This document shows, piece by piece, positions 50,582 to 58,923 of a DNA stretch of 64,000 bases; the stretch's first letter is position 1; every line of letters starts with the position of its first letter. Under the pieces are notes generated by a model, which made no database searches, was not told the DNA's origin, and saw only the letters and a list, made by a program, of their open reading frames with translations. A program made the position numbers and the translations under genes. Source of the stretch: Oscillospiraceae bacterium (GTDB taxonomy: Bacteria > Bacillota > Clostridia > Oscillospirales > Oscillospiraceae); the NCBI GenBank assembly GCA_015067615.1, contig SVMD01000014.1, forward strand, positions 1 through 64,000. Reading direction: 5' to 3'.

Positions 50582-50663
50582 GGATCTCGCCTCCTTTGCC
50601 CTGATTATAACAAAAGGAAAATCGCCGTGTCAATGTAAGGGGCTCTACCCATGGGAGAAACGG

Positions 50664-50685
50664 CACGTAAAAATGTTTTTACGTG
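50664..50685. repeat. Perfect 10-base palindromic hairpin
   Basis: CACGTAAAAA and TTTTTACGTG are separated by two bases. It lies in the 50582-50915 gap, upstream of the second multi-hairpin element. Otherwise the gap holds no gene; a degenerate third copy of the tRNA-end repeat may lie at about 50709-50730. Confidence 0.6.
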
Positions 50686-50740
50686 GGTGTGCAGGGTGGC
50701 AGAGGGGGCCGAGGGTAGGGATTCGGTTGTATCGCAGAGC

Positions 50741-50915
50741 GTCCGAGTGTCGAGATTCGGTTGCATTTAACTTTCCCGATGGGAAAGTTAAATTAAGGTG
50801 TTGATGCCGTCGAGCCGGCATCAAGCAAGTGTCCCCCGGACACTTGCATTTAAATGTTCGAATCTCTCCCTTAGAAAGAAATAATGGGAAGTACCAAAAG
50901 GTACTTCCCATTATT
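50741..50915 (-). repeat. Multi-hairpin element, copy 2, beside tRNA-Pro
   Basis: The second copy of the element beside tRNA-Pro copy 2. Terminator-like stem 50880-50895 with 50900-50915; inner hairpins at 50765-50793 (13-base stem), 50801-50824 (identical to copy 1) and 50825-50847 (10-base stem). The outer pair is reduced to 8 bases (50752-50759 with 50859-50866). Compared with copy 1, two hairpins differ in sequence on both arms yet stay fully paired. The left end 50741-50759 repeats 19 bases of the tRNA 3' end without CCA. Confidence 0.75.
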
Positions 50916-50992
50916 TGGTCCGAGTGTCGAGATTCGAACTCGAGGCCTCTTGAACCCCATTCAAGCGCGATACCAAACTTCGCCACACCCGG
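50916..50992 (-). tRNA. tRNA-Pro (anticodon GGG), copy 2, CCA encoded
   Basis: Base-for-base identical to the copy at 49701-49777 over all 77 bases, with the same cloverleaf and the same terminator-like hairpin directly after CCA (loop AAAA here, AGAA there). The pair is a recent duplication or is kept identical by gene conversion. Confidence 0.95.
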
Positions 50993-51101
50993 ATATTTTG
51001 TTGTGCCCCGCAGGACTTGCATATATTACCACATGCTTTTACAAAAATCAAGCTTTATTTTCAAAATTTTAGGAATTATTTTCTTTTTCGATAGATTGCA
51101 C

Positions 51102-51130
51102 TTGCAGGATAATCCAACACATGATATGAT
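51102..51130 (+). promoter_or_regulatory. Promoter of the PQQ-like propeller gene
   Basis: TTGCAG (51102-51107) and TATGAT (51125-51130) are 17 bases apart, about 33 bases before the ATG. Confidence 0.7.
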
Positions 51131-51163
51131 ATCAAAAGGTTTTGTTTTGGAGGAATGTCCTGT

Positions 51164-53029
51164 ATGAAGGGTATGTTATACATTTTGGGCTTCATTACTG
51201 CTATTATGATTCTGATTGCAGTTATGCATACCCTGAAGAAGCCGTTTTCCGGAACGGCAAAGGCGAAACGATGGAAAACGCTTACTAATCTGATCTATGC
51301 AGGCTTGTTCCTTCAGGTTCTGATTCTCATCACAGCCTTCCTGATCAACGGACGCTCTGATTCCGCAGGATCCATTCGTGACGACGCATTTCCTGTTGAT
51401 TCTTCTGATAATCATGTCTCAGCTGAGCCTGATAACAGTGGGAATCTGACTGAATCATCTTATACTGCGCCGCTTGCTCCCATTGACAGCCGACTTCTCT
51501 TTCAGCCTGCGGCGTCCGATGAATCTGACCCTGACAATTTCCGGATGACCTGGGAGATTGCCGTCGGTAATGAGACAGTGGAAAGCTTTGTCCGTGAGGA
51601 TCCCATCTGTTTTGAGCTGGACCGGGAATATTTTGCGCTTCCCGGCATCGCCACCTTCCGTGGCAATAACTACCGCAACAATGCGGCCTACGGAACTGCT
51701 TCCATTGAAAACGAAACCATGAGCATCGCGTGGAGCCACCGGATCGGCAGCCTGAATAAGTGGGGCGGCTGCGGATGGACCGGTCAGCCTCTGCTGGTGC
51801 AGTGGGATGCGGAAACCAAGGCCATTATGAATACCATGTACGACAGCAAAAAGGCGAAGGATGATCTGGTAGAGGTCATCTATGCCACTCTGGACGGCTA
51901 CATCCACTTCTACGACCTGGAAGATGGCAGCAAGACCCGGGACGCCATTAACATTGGCATGAATTTCAAGGGCACCGGTTCTCTGGATCCCAGAGGATAT
52001 CCGCTGCTGTATGTGGGATCAGGACTTTATGTGAATGGTGCCGTACCCCGCATGTTTGTTGTAAATCTGATCACGGGCAAGATTATTTATGAATATGGTT
52101 ACAATGATGAATGGCGCCTTCGCGACTGGTGTGCCTTTAACTCCTCTCCTCTGGTGGATGCTGAGACCGATACGCTGATCTGGCCCGGTGAGAATGGCAT
52201 TCTGTATACCATTAAGCTCAATACCGAGTACGACAAGGAAGCCGGAACCATCTCCGTCAATCCGGAAGATCCGGAGAAAACCCGCTATACAAGCTTCTAT
52301 TCCGAAGAGCAGGACCGTTACCTGGGTTATGAGGCCAGTGCTGCGGTGGTGGACCATTATCTCTATGTCTCAGAGAACGGCGGCCTGCTCCAATGTGTGG
52401 ACCTGAATACCATGGAGCTTATCTGGGCTCAGGATACCCTGGATGACTCCAACTCCTCCCCTGTCTTTGACTGGGGCGAGAATGGTGACGGATACATTTA
52501 TACCGCACCTTCCCTGCACTGGACTGCGGAAAATCATAAAGGATCCGTCAGCATCTATAAAATCGACGCTTCCTCCGGTGAGATCCTGTGGGAATATGCG
52601 CGTGATTGCGTCCGCTATGACGATATTGCCGGCGGTGTGCAGTGTACCCCCGTCCTTGGTAAGGAGGGCACCAATATCGATGGCCTTGTGATCTACAGCA
52701 TCGGCAGATCCTCTCTTGAGCCTGATGATAAATATGTTGCCTACCGCGGTGTTCTGGTGGCTCTGGACGAAGATACCGGCGAGAAGATTTGGGAGATATC
52801 CACCGGCAATTATGCCTGGAGTTCTCCTGTAGCCCTGTATACCGCCGATGGGCACGCCTACCTGTTCCTGGCCAACGCATCCGGTGTGGCACGGCTGATC
52901 GATGCCTCCACCGGTGAAGTGCTGGCAAGTCTGGACTTTGATGAAACTGTGGAGGCCTCCCCTGTGGCCTTCGGCAATATGCTGGTCATCGGCTCCCGTG
53001 AGGGTGTTTACGGCATCAGGATTTCTTAA
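51164..53029 (+). CDS. Membrane-anchored PQQ-like beta-propeller protein
   Basis: A protein of 621 residues. Two transmembrane helices near the N-terminus (about residues 3-20 and 42-60) are followed by an acidic linker and then a WD/PQQ-like propeller with repeated blades ending in a Trp before the strand (MELIWAQDTL, GEILWEYARD, GEKIWEISTG, GEVLASLDF). No PQQ-ligand or dehydrogenase motif is visible, so it is likely a binding or scaffold protein outside the cell. The start at 51164 has GGAGG at 10 bases; the ATG at 51155 is too close to it. Confidence 0.82.
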   Translation: MKGMLYILGFITAIMILIAVMHTLKKPFSGTAKAKRWKTLTNLIYAGLFLQVLILITAFLINGRSDSAGSIRDDAFPVDSSDNHVSAEPDNSGNLTESSYTAPLAPIDSRLLFQPAASDESDPDNFRMTWEIAVGNETVESFVREDPICFELDREYFALPGIATFRGNNYRNNAAYGTASIENETMSIAWSHRIGSLNKWGGCGWTGQPLLVQWDAETKAIMNTMYDSKKAKDDLVEVIYATLDGYIHFYDLEDGSKTRDAINIGMNFKGTGSLDPRGYPLLYVGSGLYVNGAVPRMFVVNLITGKIIYEYGYNDEWRLRDWCAFNSSPLVDAETDTLIWPGENGILYTIKLNTEYDKEAGTISVNPEDPEKTRYTSFYSEEQDRYLGYEASAAVVDHYLYVSENGGLLQCVDLNTMELIWAQDTLDDSNSSPVFDWGENGDGYIYTAPSLHWTAENHKGSVSIYKIDASSGEILWEYARDCVRYDDIAGGVQCTPVLGKEGTNIDGLVIYSIGRSSLEPDDKYVAYRGVLVALDEDTGEKIWEISTGNYAWSSPVALYTADGHAYLFLANASGVARLIDASTGEVLASLDFDETVEASPVAFGNMLVIGSREGVYGIRIS

Positions 53030-53031
53030 TT

Positions 53032-53067
53032 AAAAAGACGACCGAAGCAATTGCTTCGGTCGTTTTT
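53032..53067. terminator. Bidirectional terminator after the propeller gene
   Basis: CGACCGAAGCAA and TTGCTTCGGTCG form a 24-base perfect palindrome (53039-53062) with A-run before and T-run after. It ends the propeller gene and the convergent zinc-ribbon gene. Confidence 0.9.
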
Positions 53068-53068
53068 C

Positions 53069-53287
53069 TTATTCGCCCCGCTCGCTGGTGATCACCTTGC
53101 CGATATTCCACAGGTGGACAACGGCCTTTTCAGCTTCCAGCTTTTCTTCCTCGTTGTTATACTCCACGTACACGGTGTGGGCGCTGCAGTCGCAGCACTC
53201 TACCTGAACGTTCCAGCCGCCTTCGTGCATGATCATACCGGCACCCCGGCAGATGGGGCACTCTTCCAGCATCATAATTTCTTCCAT
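53069..53287 (-). CDS. Small zinc-ribbon protein, Lar-like
   Basis: A 72-residue protein with CPICRGAGMIMHEGGWNVQVECCDC, two CxxC-type pairs, and a C-terminal AVVHLWNIGKV. This resembles the Lar (restriction alleviation) small zinc-ribbon family, in which a CPFCGG motif and an xxWNxR tail occur. Many members are phage-borne, but the present neighbours are chromosomal housekeeping genes, so the phage function is not implied. AAGGAG box. Confidence 0.7.
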   Translation of the reverse strand: MEEIMMLEECPICRGAGMIMHEGGWNVQVECCDCSAHTVYVEYNNEEEKLEAEKAVVHLWNIGKVITSERGE

Positions 53288-53299
53288 GTTGATTACTCC

Positions 53300-53962
53300 T
53301 TATCTGAAAATATGTTCCTTGTCGTTATACAGGTTCACCCGAGCGGACTTTGAGAAGTCCGGGGCAAACTGAGGCAGGTATTTTGTTACGGCAACTGATA
53401 GCTGCATGGGATTCAGGCTGGGATTCTGGCAGCAGACCCGGACGGCAAGACGGATGGTATTGGCATCCGCAGCGTTGATCTCCAGCTTTTTGATCATAGG
53501 AGCGATATCCTGATCAGTAGGACCGTTTTTACCCTTCTTCTCAACGATGATTTCCTTCCGGGAGAAAAGCTCCTGAATAGCATCCACAGCACCCTCAGGG
53601 ATCCCCCGGTCGTACTCCAGATCCACTGTGGCATCCAGGTATGCCAGGGTCTTCAGCTTGGCGCAGTTGTCATAGGAGTGGATTACCCGGACACCCTCCA
53701 CCAGAGCAGCGTTCAGCCGGGACACGATCTCCTTGTGGTTGGGCCGCTGCTCCATGTCCAGCTCGTATTCCAGCAGCTCACAGCTGCTCTCCACGCCCAC
53801 GGACAGGGGCAGCGCGATGGAAACGGAGGGTCTGGGGTTGTAGCCCTGGGTATGGGTCAGGGGAAGTCCTGCCCGCTTGAAGGCCCGCTGGAACAGCCGC
53901 ATCAGATCCAGGTGGGAGATCCAGATGGCCTGTCCCTTCTTTTCAAACAGCAGTCTACTCAT
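53300..53962 (-). CDS. Radical SAM-associated DUF2344 protein (TIGR03936 family)
   Basis: A 220-residue protein with the family N-terminus (KKGQAIWISHLDLMRLFQRAFKRAGLPLTHTQGYNPRPSVSIALPLS). It always accompanies the B12-binding-type radical SAM protein, here overlapped by 8 bases. The pair is common in Firmicutes next to rne/rng and rplU genes; the substrate is not known, though RNA modification has been suggested. Confidence 0.92.
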   Translation of the reverse strand: MSRLLFEKKGQAIWISHLDLMRLFQRAFKRAGLPLTHTQGYNPRPSVSIALPLSVGVESSCELLEYELDMEQRPNHKEIVSRLNAALVEGVRVIHSYDNCAKLKTLAYLDATVDLEYDRGIPEGAVDAIQELFSRKEIIVEKKGKNGPTDQDIAPMIKKLEINAADANTIRLAVRVCCQNPSLNPMQLSVAVTKYLPQFAPDFSKSARVNLYNDKEHIFR

Positions 53963-55790
53963 CGCACTGTGCCTCCTTCAGCAGACAGTTGGCGCCGCAG
54001 CCGGCGCAGCCGTGACGGCAGTCGGGGGTGATGACGCCCTCCTGAGCCCGGTGGCGCTCCCGAAGCAGGAATTTCTTGCTAACGCCCACATCGATGGTGT
54101 CCCAGGGAAGCACTTCCTCTTCCCCGAAGCCCCGGGTGGTGTAGTGCTCCGTATTGACATTGCAGGCTTTCAGGGCGTCAAACCAGATGCCGTAATTGAA
54201 ATATTCATCCCAGCCGTCCAGCTTGGCGCCGTGATTCACTGCCTCCTCAATGACAGCACCCAGGCGGCGGTCGCCCCGGGCAAAAATAGCCTCCAGGCGG
54301 CTCAAAGCGGACTCATGATAATTATACTCCGTATACCGGGAATTCAAACGGCTCTTCAGCAGCTTGCAGCGGCGCAGATATTCCTCCGGCTCCATCTGCT
54401 TTTCCCACTGGAAGGGGGTGTGGGGCTTGGGGACAAAGAAGGCTGTAGCCACATGGATCCGCAGGCCGCGCTTTTTCATGCCGGCATTCTCGTGCCAGAG
54501 CTTGATGATTTTGTTTACCAGCTCTGCGATGCCCAGAACGTCCTCGTCGGTCTCCGTGGGCAGACCCAGCATAAAATAGAGCTTGACGTTGTTCCAGCCG
54601 CCGGAGAAGGCGTTGGCGCAGGTGCCCAGAATCTCCTCCTCGGTCAGGTTCTTGTTGATCACGTCCCGGAGCCGCTGGGTTCCGGCTTCCGGAGCGAAGG
54701 TCAGGCCGCTTTTGCGGACGGTCTGCAGCTTTTCCATCAGCTCCCGGGAGAAGTTGTCCGCCCGGAGAGAGGGTACGGACAGGCTGATCCGGTTCTGGGC
54801 GCAGTAAGGGATCAACTGATCCGTCAGCTCCTTCAATCCACGATAGTCGGAGGTGGAGAGGCTGGACAGGGTGATCTCATTGTTGCCGGAATCCTCCATG
54901 CACTCCACCGCCTGGCGGTAGAGGACCTCAGGACTCTTTTTCCGGACAGGACGACAGGAGAAGCCTGCCTGGCAGAACCGGCAGCCCCGGATACAGCCCC
55001 GGAACACTTCCAGATTGGCCCGGTCGTGGACGATCTCCGTGGAGGGCACGATCATCTTGGTGGGCCAGTAGGCGCTGTCCAGATCTTCCACGATCCGCTT
55101 GGTGACCTTTTCGGGGGCACCATTCAGGGGAACGATAGCGGACAGGGTGCCGTCAGCGTTGTATTCGTGGCGATAGAAAGAGGGCACGTACACACCCGGA
55201 ATCTTGGAAACCTCCAGCAGGAACTGCTCTTTGGACCAGCCTTCAGCCTTTGCCTTGTCGTAGAGGCTGACAATTTCCACGGTGATATCCTCGCCCTCGC
55301 CCAGGGAGAAGAAGTCAATAAAGTCCGCCAGGGGCTCCGGATTGAAAGCACAGACACCGCCGGCAAAGACGATGTTTTTCAGATCGTGCCGGTCTGCACT
55401 CCGCAGAGGAACTCCTGCCAGTTTCAGCATATTCAGCACATTAGAATAGGCCATTTCATAGCCGATGGTAAAGGCGATCATGTCAAAGTTTTTGACCGGA
55501 TCCTGGCTTTCCAGAGCCCAGAGGGGCAGATCATGCTTGCGCATGGCCTCCTCCATATCGCCCCAGGGGGCAAAGACCCGCTCACACCAGACGCCGTCCA
55601 TCTGATTCATGACGCCGTAGAGGATACGCATGCCCAGGTTGGACATACCGATCTCATAGGTATCCGGGAAGCAGAATGCCACCCGCACCCGGACTTCTTC
55701 GGGATTTTTCTTAATTTCATTGAACTCTCCGCCGGTGTACCGGGCAGGCTTCTGCACGGTGGGGAGGATTCTTTGCAGCAATTGTGTCAT
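53955..55790 (-). CDS. B12-binding-domain radical SAM protein (TIGR03960 family)
   Basis: A 611-residue protein. The N-terminal part (to about residue 200) is the cobalamin-binding-like domain. The radical SAM core follows with the cluster motif FRGCIRGCRFCQAG (CxxxCxxC, about residue 275), and GTQRLRDVINKNLTEEEI. A C-terminal cysteine group (HGCAGCGANC) might bind a second cluster. The start at 55790 is supported by GAGGT; the frame extends six codons further. Confidence 0.92.
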   Translation of the reverse strand: MTQLLQRILPTVQKPARYTGGEFNEIKKNPEEVRVRVAFCFPDTYEIGMSNLGMRILYGVMNQMDGVWCERVFAPWGDMEEAMRKHDLPLWALESQDPVKNFDMIAFTIGYEMAYSNVLNMLKLAGVPLRSADRHDLKNIVFAGGVCAFNPEPLADFIDFFSLGEGEDITVEIVSLYDKAKAEGWSKEQFLLEVSKIPGVYVPSFYRHEYNADGTLSAIVPLNGAPEKVTKRIVEDLDSAYWPTKMIVPSTEIVHDRANLEVFRGCIRGCRFCQAGFSCRPVRKKSPEVLYRQAVECMEDSGNNEITLSSLSTSDYRGLKELTDQLIPYCAQNRISLSVPSLRADNFSRELMEKLQTVRKSGLTFAPEAGTQRLRDVINKNLTEEEILGTCANAFSGGWNNVKLYFMLGLPTETDEDVLGIAELVNKIIKLWHENAGMKKRGLRIHVATAFFVPKPHTPFQWEKQMEPEEYLRRCKLLKSRLNSRYTEYNYHESALSRLEAIFARGDRRLGAVIEEAVNHGAKLDGWDEYFNYGIWFDALKACNVNTEHYTTRGFGEEEVLPWDTIDVGVSKKFLLRERHRAQEGVITPDCRHGCAGCGANCLLKEAQCDE

Positions 55791-55818
55791 GTAGTTACCT
55801 CGCAGCACATAGATAGAG

Positions 55819-56376
55819 CTATTGTACAGCGAAATTCGTTTCTTTGCAAGGATATTTTCTTCTGAGCATCAATACAGTGGTTGTAACAGCGGGAAAAAGA
55901 GCAAAAAAGGCTGTATTACAGACGTTCAGCAACCAAAATCCCAATCCCCAAAGAATCACGAGAGAAAAAGTCTCTGCGGCTGCGCAGAAGGCTTCCGAAA
56001 AGATTCCCCGGAAGATCCGTCCGCCATCCAGAGGATAGATTGGCAGCAGATTATAGGCGCCTTGCATGAACCCAAACAGAGCGGCCAAAGGATAGTGCGA
56101 AGCAAGGGCAAGAAGAGTAAAGCTTCCCACGGGACCTGCCAGGGCGCAGAGGACTTCCCTGCCCCGGCTCATGGGCAGCGTGACGATTTTGGCACCACAG
56201 ATTCCAAGCCGCAGCTGAATAACCTGTCCGCCCAAAAGCCACAATGCCGCAAGATGGAACAGTTCATGCACACTTGCCGCAAACAGTGCTGCCAGCCAGA
56301 CTTTCGCAGGAAGCAGAAGCACAATCGCAGCTCCCAGAATATAGGAAAAAGGATCAATGCTGATTTTAAGCCCCAT
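55819..56376 (-). CDS. spoIVFB: Stage IV sporulation protein FB, M50 site-2 protease
   Basis: A 185-residue intramembrane protease with five to six helices. The zinc motif HELFH (HExxH) lies near residue 38 and the second part is YNLLPIYPLDGGRI (NxxPxxPLDGG). SpoIVFB cuts pro-sigma-K in the outer forespore membrane. It is shorter than the Bacillus protein (about 290 residues) because the C-terminal CBS domain is absent. It overlaps the small gene upstream by 11 bases. Confidence 0.9.
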   Translation of the reverse strand: MGLKISIDPFSYILGAAIVLLLPAKVWLAALFAASVHELFHLAALWLLGGQVIQLRLGICGAKIVTLPMSRGREVLCALAGPVGSFTLLALASHYPLAALFGFMQGAYNLLPIYPLDGGRIFRGIFSEAFCAAAETFSLVILWGLGFWLLNVCNTAFFALFPAVTTTVLMLRRKYPCKETNFAVQ

Positions 56377-56647
56377 GGATCACATAATGGCAAAAGGTGT
56401 AGAGGGCATCCGTCAGGGATGCACCGCTGCGAATGTCATCGGTCATGATGTGGAAAGCCTGTACCGTTACGGTATCATCTCCCGGAATGAACCAGGAGCG
56501 AAGTTCCGCAACGCCTTCCGGTAATAGCATCGTACCGCAAATTACTCCCACTACCGCTATTATCAGAAGCGAGGATATTTTCTTCGGCTGCCCTTTGCGG
56601 ACTTCATATTTTCCAATCCGATTGTCATATTCGATTCTGTAGCTCAT
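56366..56647 (-). CDS. Small single-pass membrane protein upstream of spoIVFB
   Basis: A 93-residue protein: a basic N-terminal segment (YRIEYDNRIGKYEVRKGQPKK), one transmembrane helix (about residues 28-48), then a short external domain. It occupies the place of spoIVFA but is far smaller and has no LytM peptidase domain. The start at 56647 follows GAGGTG. It overlaps spoIVFB by 11 bases, suggesting that it may regulate or anchor the protease, an inference from gene order. Confidence 0.75.
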   Translation of the reverse strand: MSYRIEYDNRIGKYEVRKGQPKKISSLLIIAVVGVICGTMLLPEGVAELRSWFIPGDDTVTVQAFHIMTDDIRSGASLTDALYTFCHYVIHGA

Positions 56648-56693
56648 TAAGTTCACCTCAGAAAAGACTATGCCCGCCCATATAAAAAAATAA

Positions 56694-56729
56694 CGACTTT
56701 TGTGCCGTCCGAAGACAGCACAAAAGTCG
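56694..56729 (-). terminator. Terminator of the xanthine/(p)ppGpp operon
   Basis: CGACTTTTGTGC pairs with GCACAAAAGTCG around a loop that holds a small GTC/GAC inner stem; on the minus strand TTATTTTTTT follows. Confidence 0.88.
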
Positions 56730-56800
56730 CAGTCATGATGATGGCGATATCCGGGGCCTTTGCGATCTTCTTTCGACACGCCGGTACCGGATTTCGGGAT

Positions 56801-57601
56801 TTATTTCTCCCCCTGTGAATTGTTGGATTGCCCCATATCTTCCTTTTGCTGTTTCATCCGGCGGAAGTAGGAACTCATTTCATCCGCCAGACCGGAGAGC
56901 CGGTTCAGTAATTTGGAGTAGTCGCGGAGCATTTCGTCATCCTCCGCTTCCTTGTACACGATGTCATGATCCACTTCGCCCCAGCCTTCCTCGAACAGTG
57001 TCCTGCCCTGAATTTCAATATATTGCCCCTGATACTTGACAATATAGTGCAGAGACCGGTAGATGCCGTCGGAAATAATCTGGATCTCGTTGCCGTCATA
57101 GATCTTGCTGTCACCTGTACGCTTGTAGGCTCTGGGACGTTCCGCCAGATAATAATGGTCCGGGTCTTCATCAAAATCCGCCAGCCGATCCCGGATATAC
57201 AGCGCAGGGTCGTTTTTGAACCGGCTGGTCAGGTATTGATGGAAATGCTTCCAATCCTCCCGATACAGGAAAAACACACGGATGCCGATCAGATCCGTCA
57301 CAAACTTATAGTAGTTGGTGTGATCCAGCTGTGCGAATTTTTCCGGATTCTCCTTCCGCTTGCGGATGACCTTTTCCAGAAGGTGTTCCACCCGTTTGGT
57401 GCGGTAGCGGTAGGAATGGATACCGGCGGTTTCAATATCGTACAGGTACTCATCGATAAAGGCTTTGCCGATCTCCCGGAGAGAATGCTCCAGTCTGCCG
57501 TACTCCTCAGCAATCAGAGAAAGTTCTTCCCAGGAGATATTCGCTTCCTGCAGATCGGATTCGGTCAGACTATAGGTCGCTAAAAAGGTTTGCTGATCCA
57601 T
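56801..57601 (-). CDS. (p)ppGpp synthetase-like protein (RelA/SpoT synthetase domain only)
   Basis: A 266-residue protein with the synthetase motifs DLIGIRVFFLYRE, YRSLHYIVKY and EIQGRTLFEEGWGEVDHDI, but no HD hydrolase or regulatory domains. It is thus a small-alarmone-synthetase type enzyme. It should transfer pyrophosphate from ATP to GDP or GTP. The C-terminal 50 residues are helical and Gln/Ser-rich at the end. Its ATG overlaps the permease stop by one base, so its synthesis is coupled to purine salvage genes. Confidence 0.9.
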   Translation of the reverse strand: MDQQTFLATYSLTESDLQEANISWEELSLIAEEYGRLEHSLREIGKAFIDEYLYDIETAGIHSYRYRTKRVEHLLEKVIRKRKENPEKFAQLDHTNYYKFVTDLIGIRVFFLYREDWKHFHQYLTSRFKNDPALYIRDRLADFDEDPDHYYLAERPRAYKRTGDSKIYDGNEIQIISDGIYRSLHYIVKYQGQYIEIQGRTLFEEGWGEVDHDIVYKEAEDDEMLRDYSKLLNRLSGLADEMSSYFRRMKQQKEDMGQSNNSQGEK

Positions 57602-58923
57602 TAAGCTTCACTGTCCTTCGGCATAATCAGATTCATAATGATGGCAGCAAGGAACACAACTGCAACACAGTTTTCCGCAAAAATGGTGCGGATAATGTCA
57701 GGGAAAATATTGAACATCTCAGGAACCTGGGTAAATCCCAGACCGATGCTCAGGGAAAGGGCTGCAATGGTGATATTGCGCTGGCTGAAGCCGCAGGAAC
57801 CGATCATCTGCAGACCGGAAATGACGATGTTGCCAAACATCATAATGGTGCAGCCACCCAAAACAGCTTCCGGCAGGGTTGCCAGAACGGCACCGAAGGC
57901 GGGGAAAACACCGGCCAGGATCAGAATACCGGCACCGGTGGCAATGGTGTAACGGTTGATGACCTTGGTCATGGCAAGCAGGCCCACGTTCTGGCTAAAA
58001 GAGGTAATGGGCATACAACCGAAGCAGGCAGACAGAGAGCTGATCAGACCGTCGCAGGCAAGGCTGCCGCTGATTTCCTTGTCGGTGGACTCCCGGCCCA
58101 GGACGGTGTTAGTCATGGCAGAAGTGTCACCAATGGTCTCGGTCGCGGAAACCAGGAAAATCATGGTGACGGAAACAATGGCGCTGAGGTTGAACACAGG
58201 CTTATAGGGCATGATCCGGGGCAGAGAAACGACTGCAATACCCTCCAGCGAGGAAAGATCCACCTTACCCATAAACAGGGCCACAATGTAGCCCACAACC
58301 AGACCAAACAGAACGGACAGCTGCTTCAGATGGCCCTTGGCGAAGATGTTAAACAGAATGCAGCAGACCAGTGTAATGGTGCCCAGAATCCAGTTTTGTG
58401 CGCTGCCGAAGTCCGCAGCACCCACACCGCCGGCGAAGGAATTGGCACCGACGCTCAGCAGGCTGAAGCCGATGGCGGTGACCACACAGGCGGAAACGAT
58501 GGGAGAAATGATACGGCGCCAATATTTGGCGAACAGACCCAGCAGGCCCTCGATAATACCGCCCACCATGACAGCACCAATGATGGCCTCATAGCCCCAC
58601 TGGGGACCCACATAGCAGAAAACAGATACGAAGGTAAAGCTGATACCCATGACGATGGGCAGCTTTGCGCCCAGCTTCCATACAGTAAAGAGCTGAACCA
58701 GCGTACCGATGCCTGCCATGATCATAGCTGTCTGGATCAGAGAAGCGGTTTCCTGTACGCTCAGGCCGCTGGCACCGGTAACGATCATAATGGGCGCGAT
58801 GTTGGCAACAAACATTGCCAGAACATGCTGCAAACCAAAGGGAATGGATTTCAGAAAAGGAACCTTGCCATCCAGGCTATAGATATTTTCCATGGAAGCA
58901 GCCTGATTCTTTACATTACCCAT
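57601..58923 (-). CDS. pbuX: Xanthine/uracil permease family protein, probably xanthine permease
   Basis: A 440-residue nucleobase-ascorbate-type transporter with about 14 hydrophobic helices and the family motif region TETIGDTSAMTNTVLGRESTDKEISGSL, GLISSLSACFGCMPITSFSQNVGLLAMTKV. Specificity is not legible, but pairing with xpt in a one-base overlap points to xanthine. It imports purine bases for salvage to nucleotides. Confidence 0.92.
   Translation of the reverse strand: MGNVKNQAASMENIYSLDGKVPFLKSIPFGLQHVLAMFVANIAPIMIVTGASGLSVQETASLIQTAMIMAGIGTLVQLFTVWKLGAKLPIVMGISFTFVSVFCYVGPQWGYEAIIGAVMVGGIIEGLLGLFAKYWRRIISPIVSACVVTAIGFSLLSVGANSFAGGVGAADFGSAQNWILGTITLVCCILFNIFAKGHLKQLSVLFGLVVGYIVALFMGKVDLSSLEGIAVVSLPRIMPYKPVFNLSAIVSVTMIFLVSATETIGDTSAMTNTVLGRESTDKEISGSLACDGLISSLSACFGCMPITSFSQNVGLLAMTKVINRYTIATGAGILILAGVFPAFGAVLATLPEAVLGGCTIMMFGNIVISGLQMIGSCGFSQRNITIAALSLSIGLGFTQVPEMFNIFPDIIRTIFAENCVAVVFLAAIIMNLIMPKDSEA

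Noticed and set aside
49534-50992. CRISPR array or retron as explanation of the repeats
   Set aside because: Only two units more than 1 kb apart, no regular spacers, and no Cas or reverse transcriptase gene nearby.
50829-51167. Short plus-strand frames across tRNA-Pro copy 2
   Set aside because: Same artefact as copy 1; no ribosome binding site and no plausible protein.
53877-55865. Plus-strand open frame of 662 codons
   Set aside because: Runs antisense to the radical SAM gene, whose cluster motif and start site are clear.
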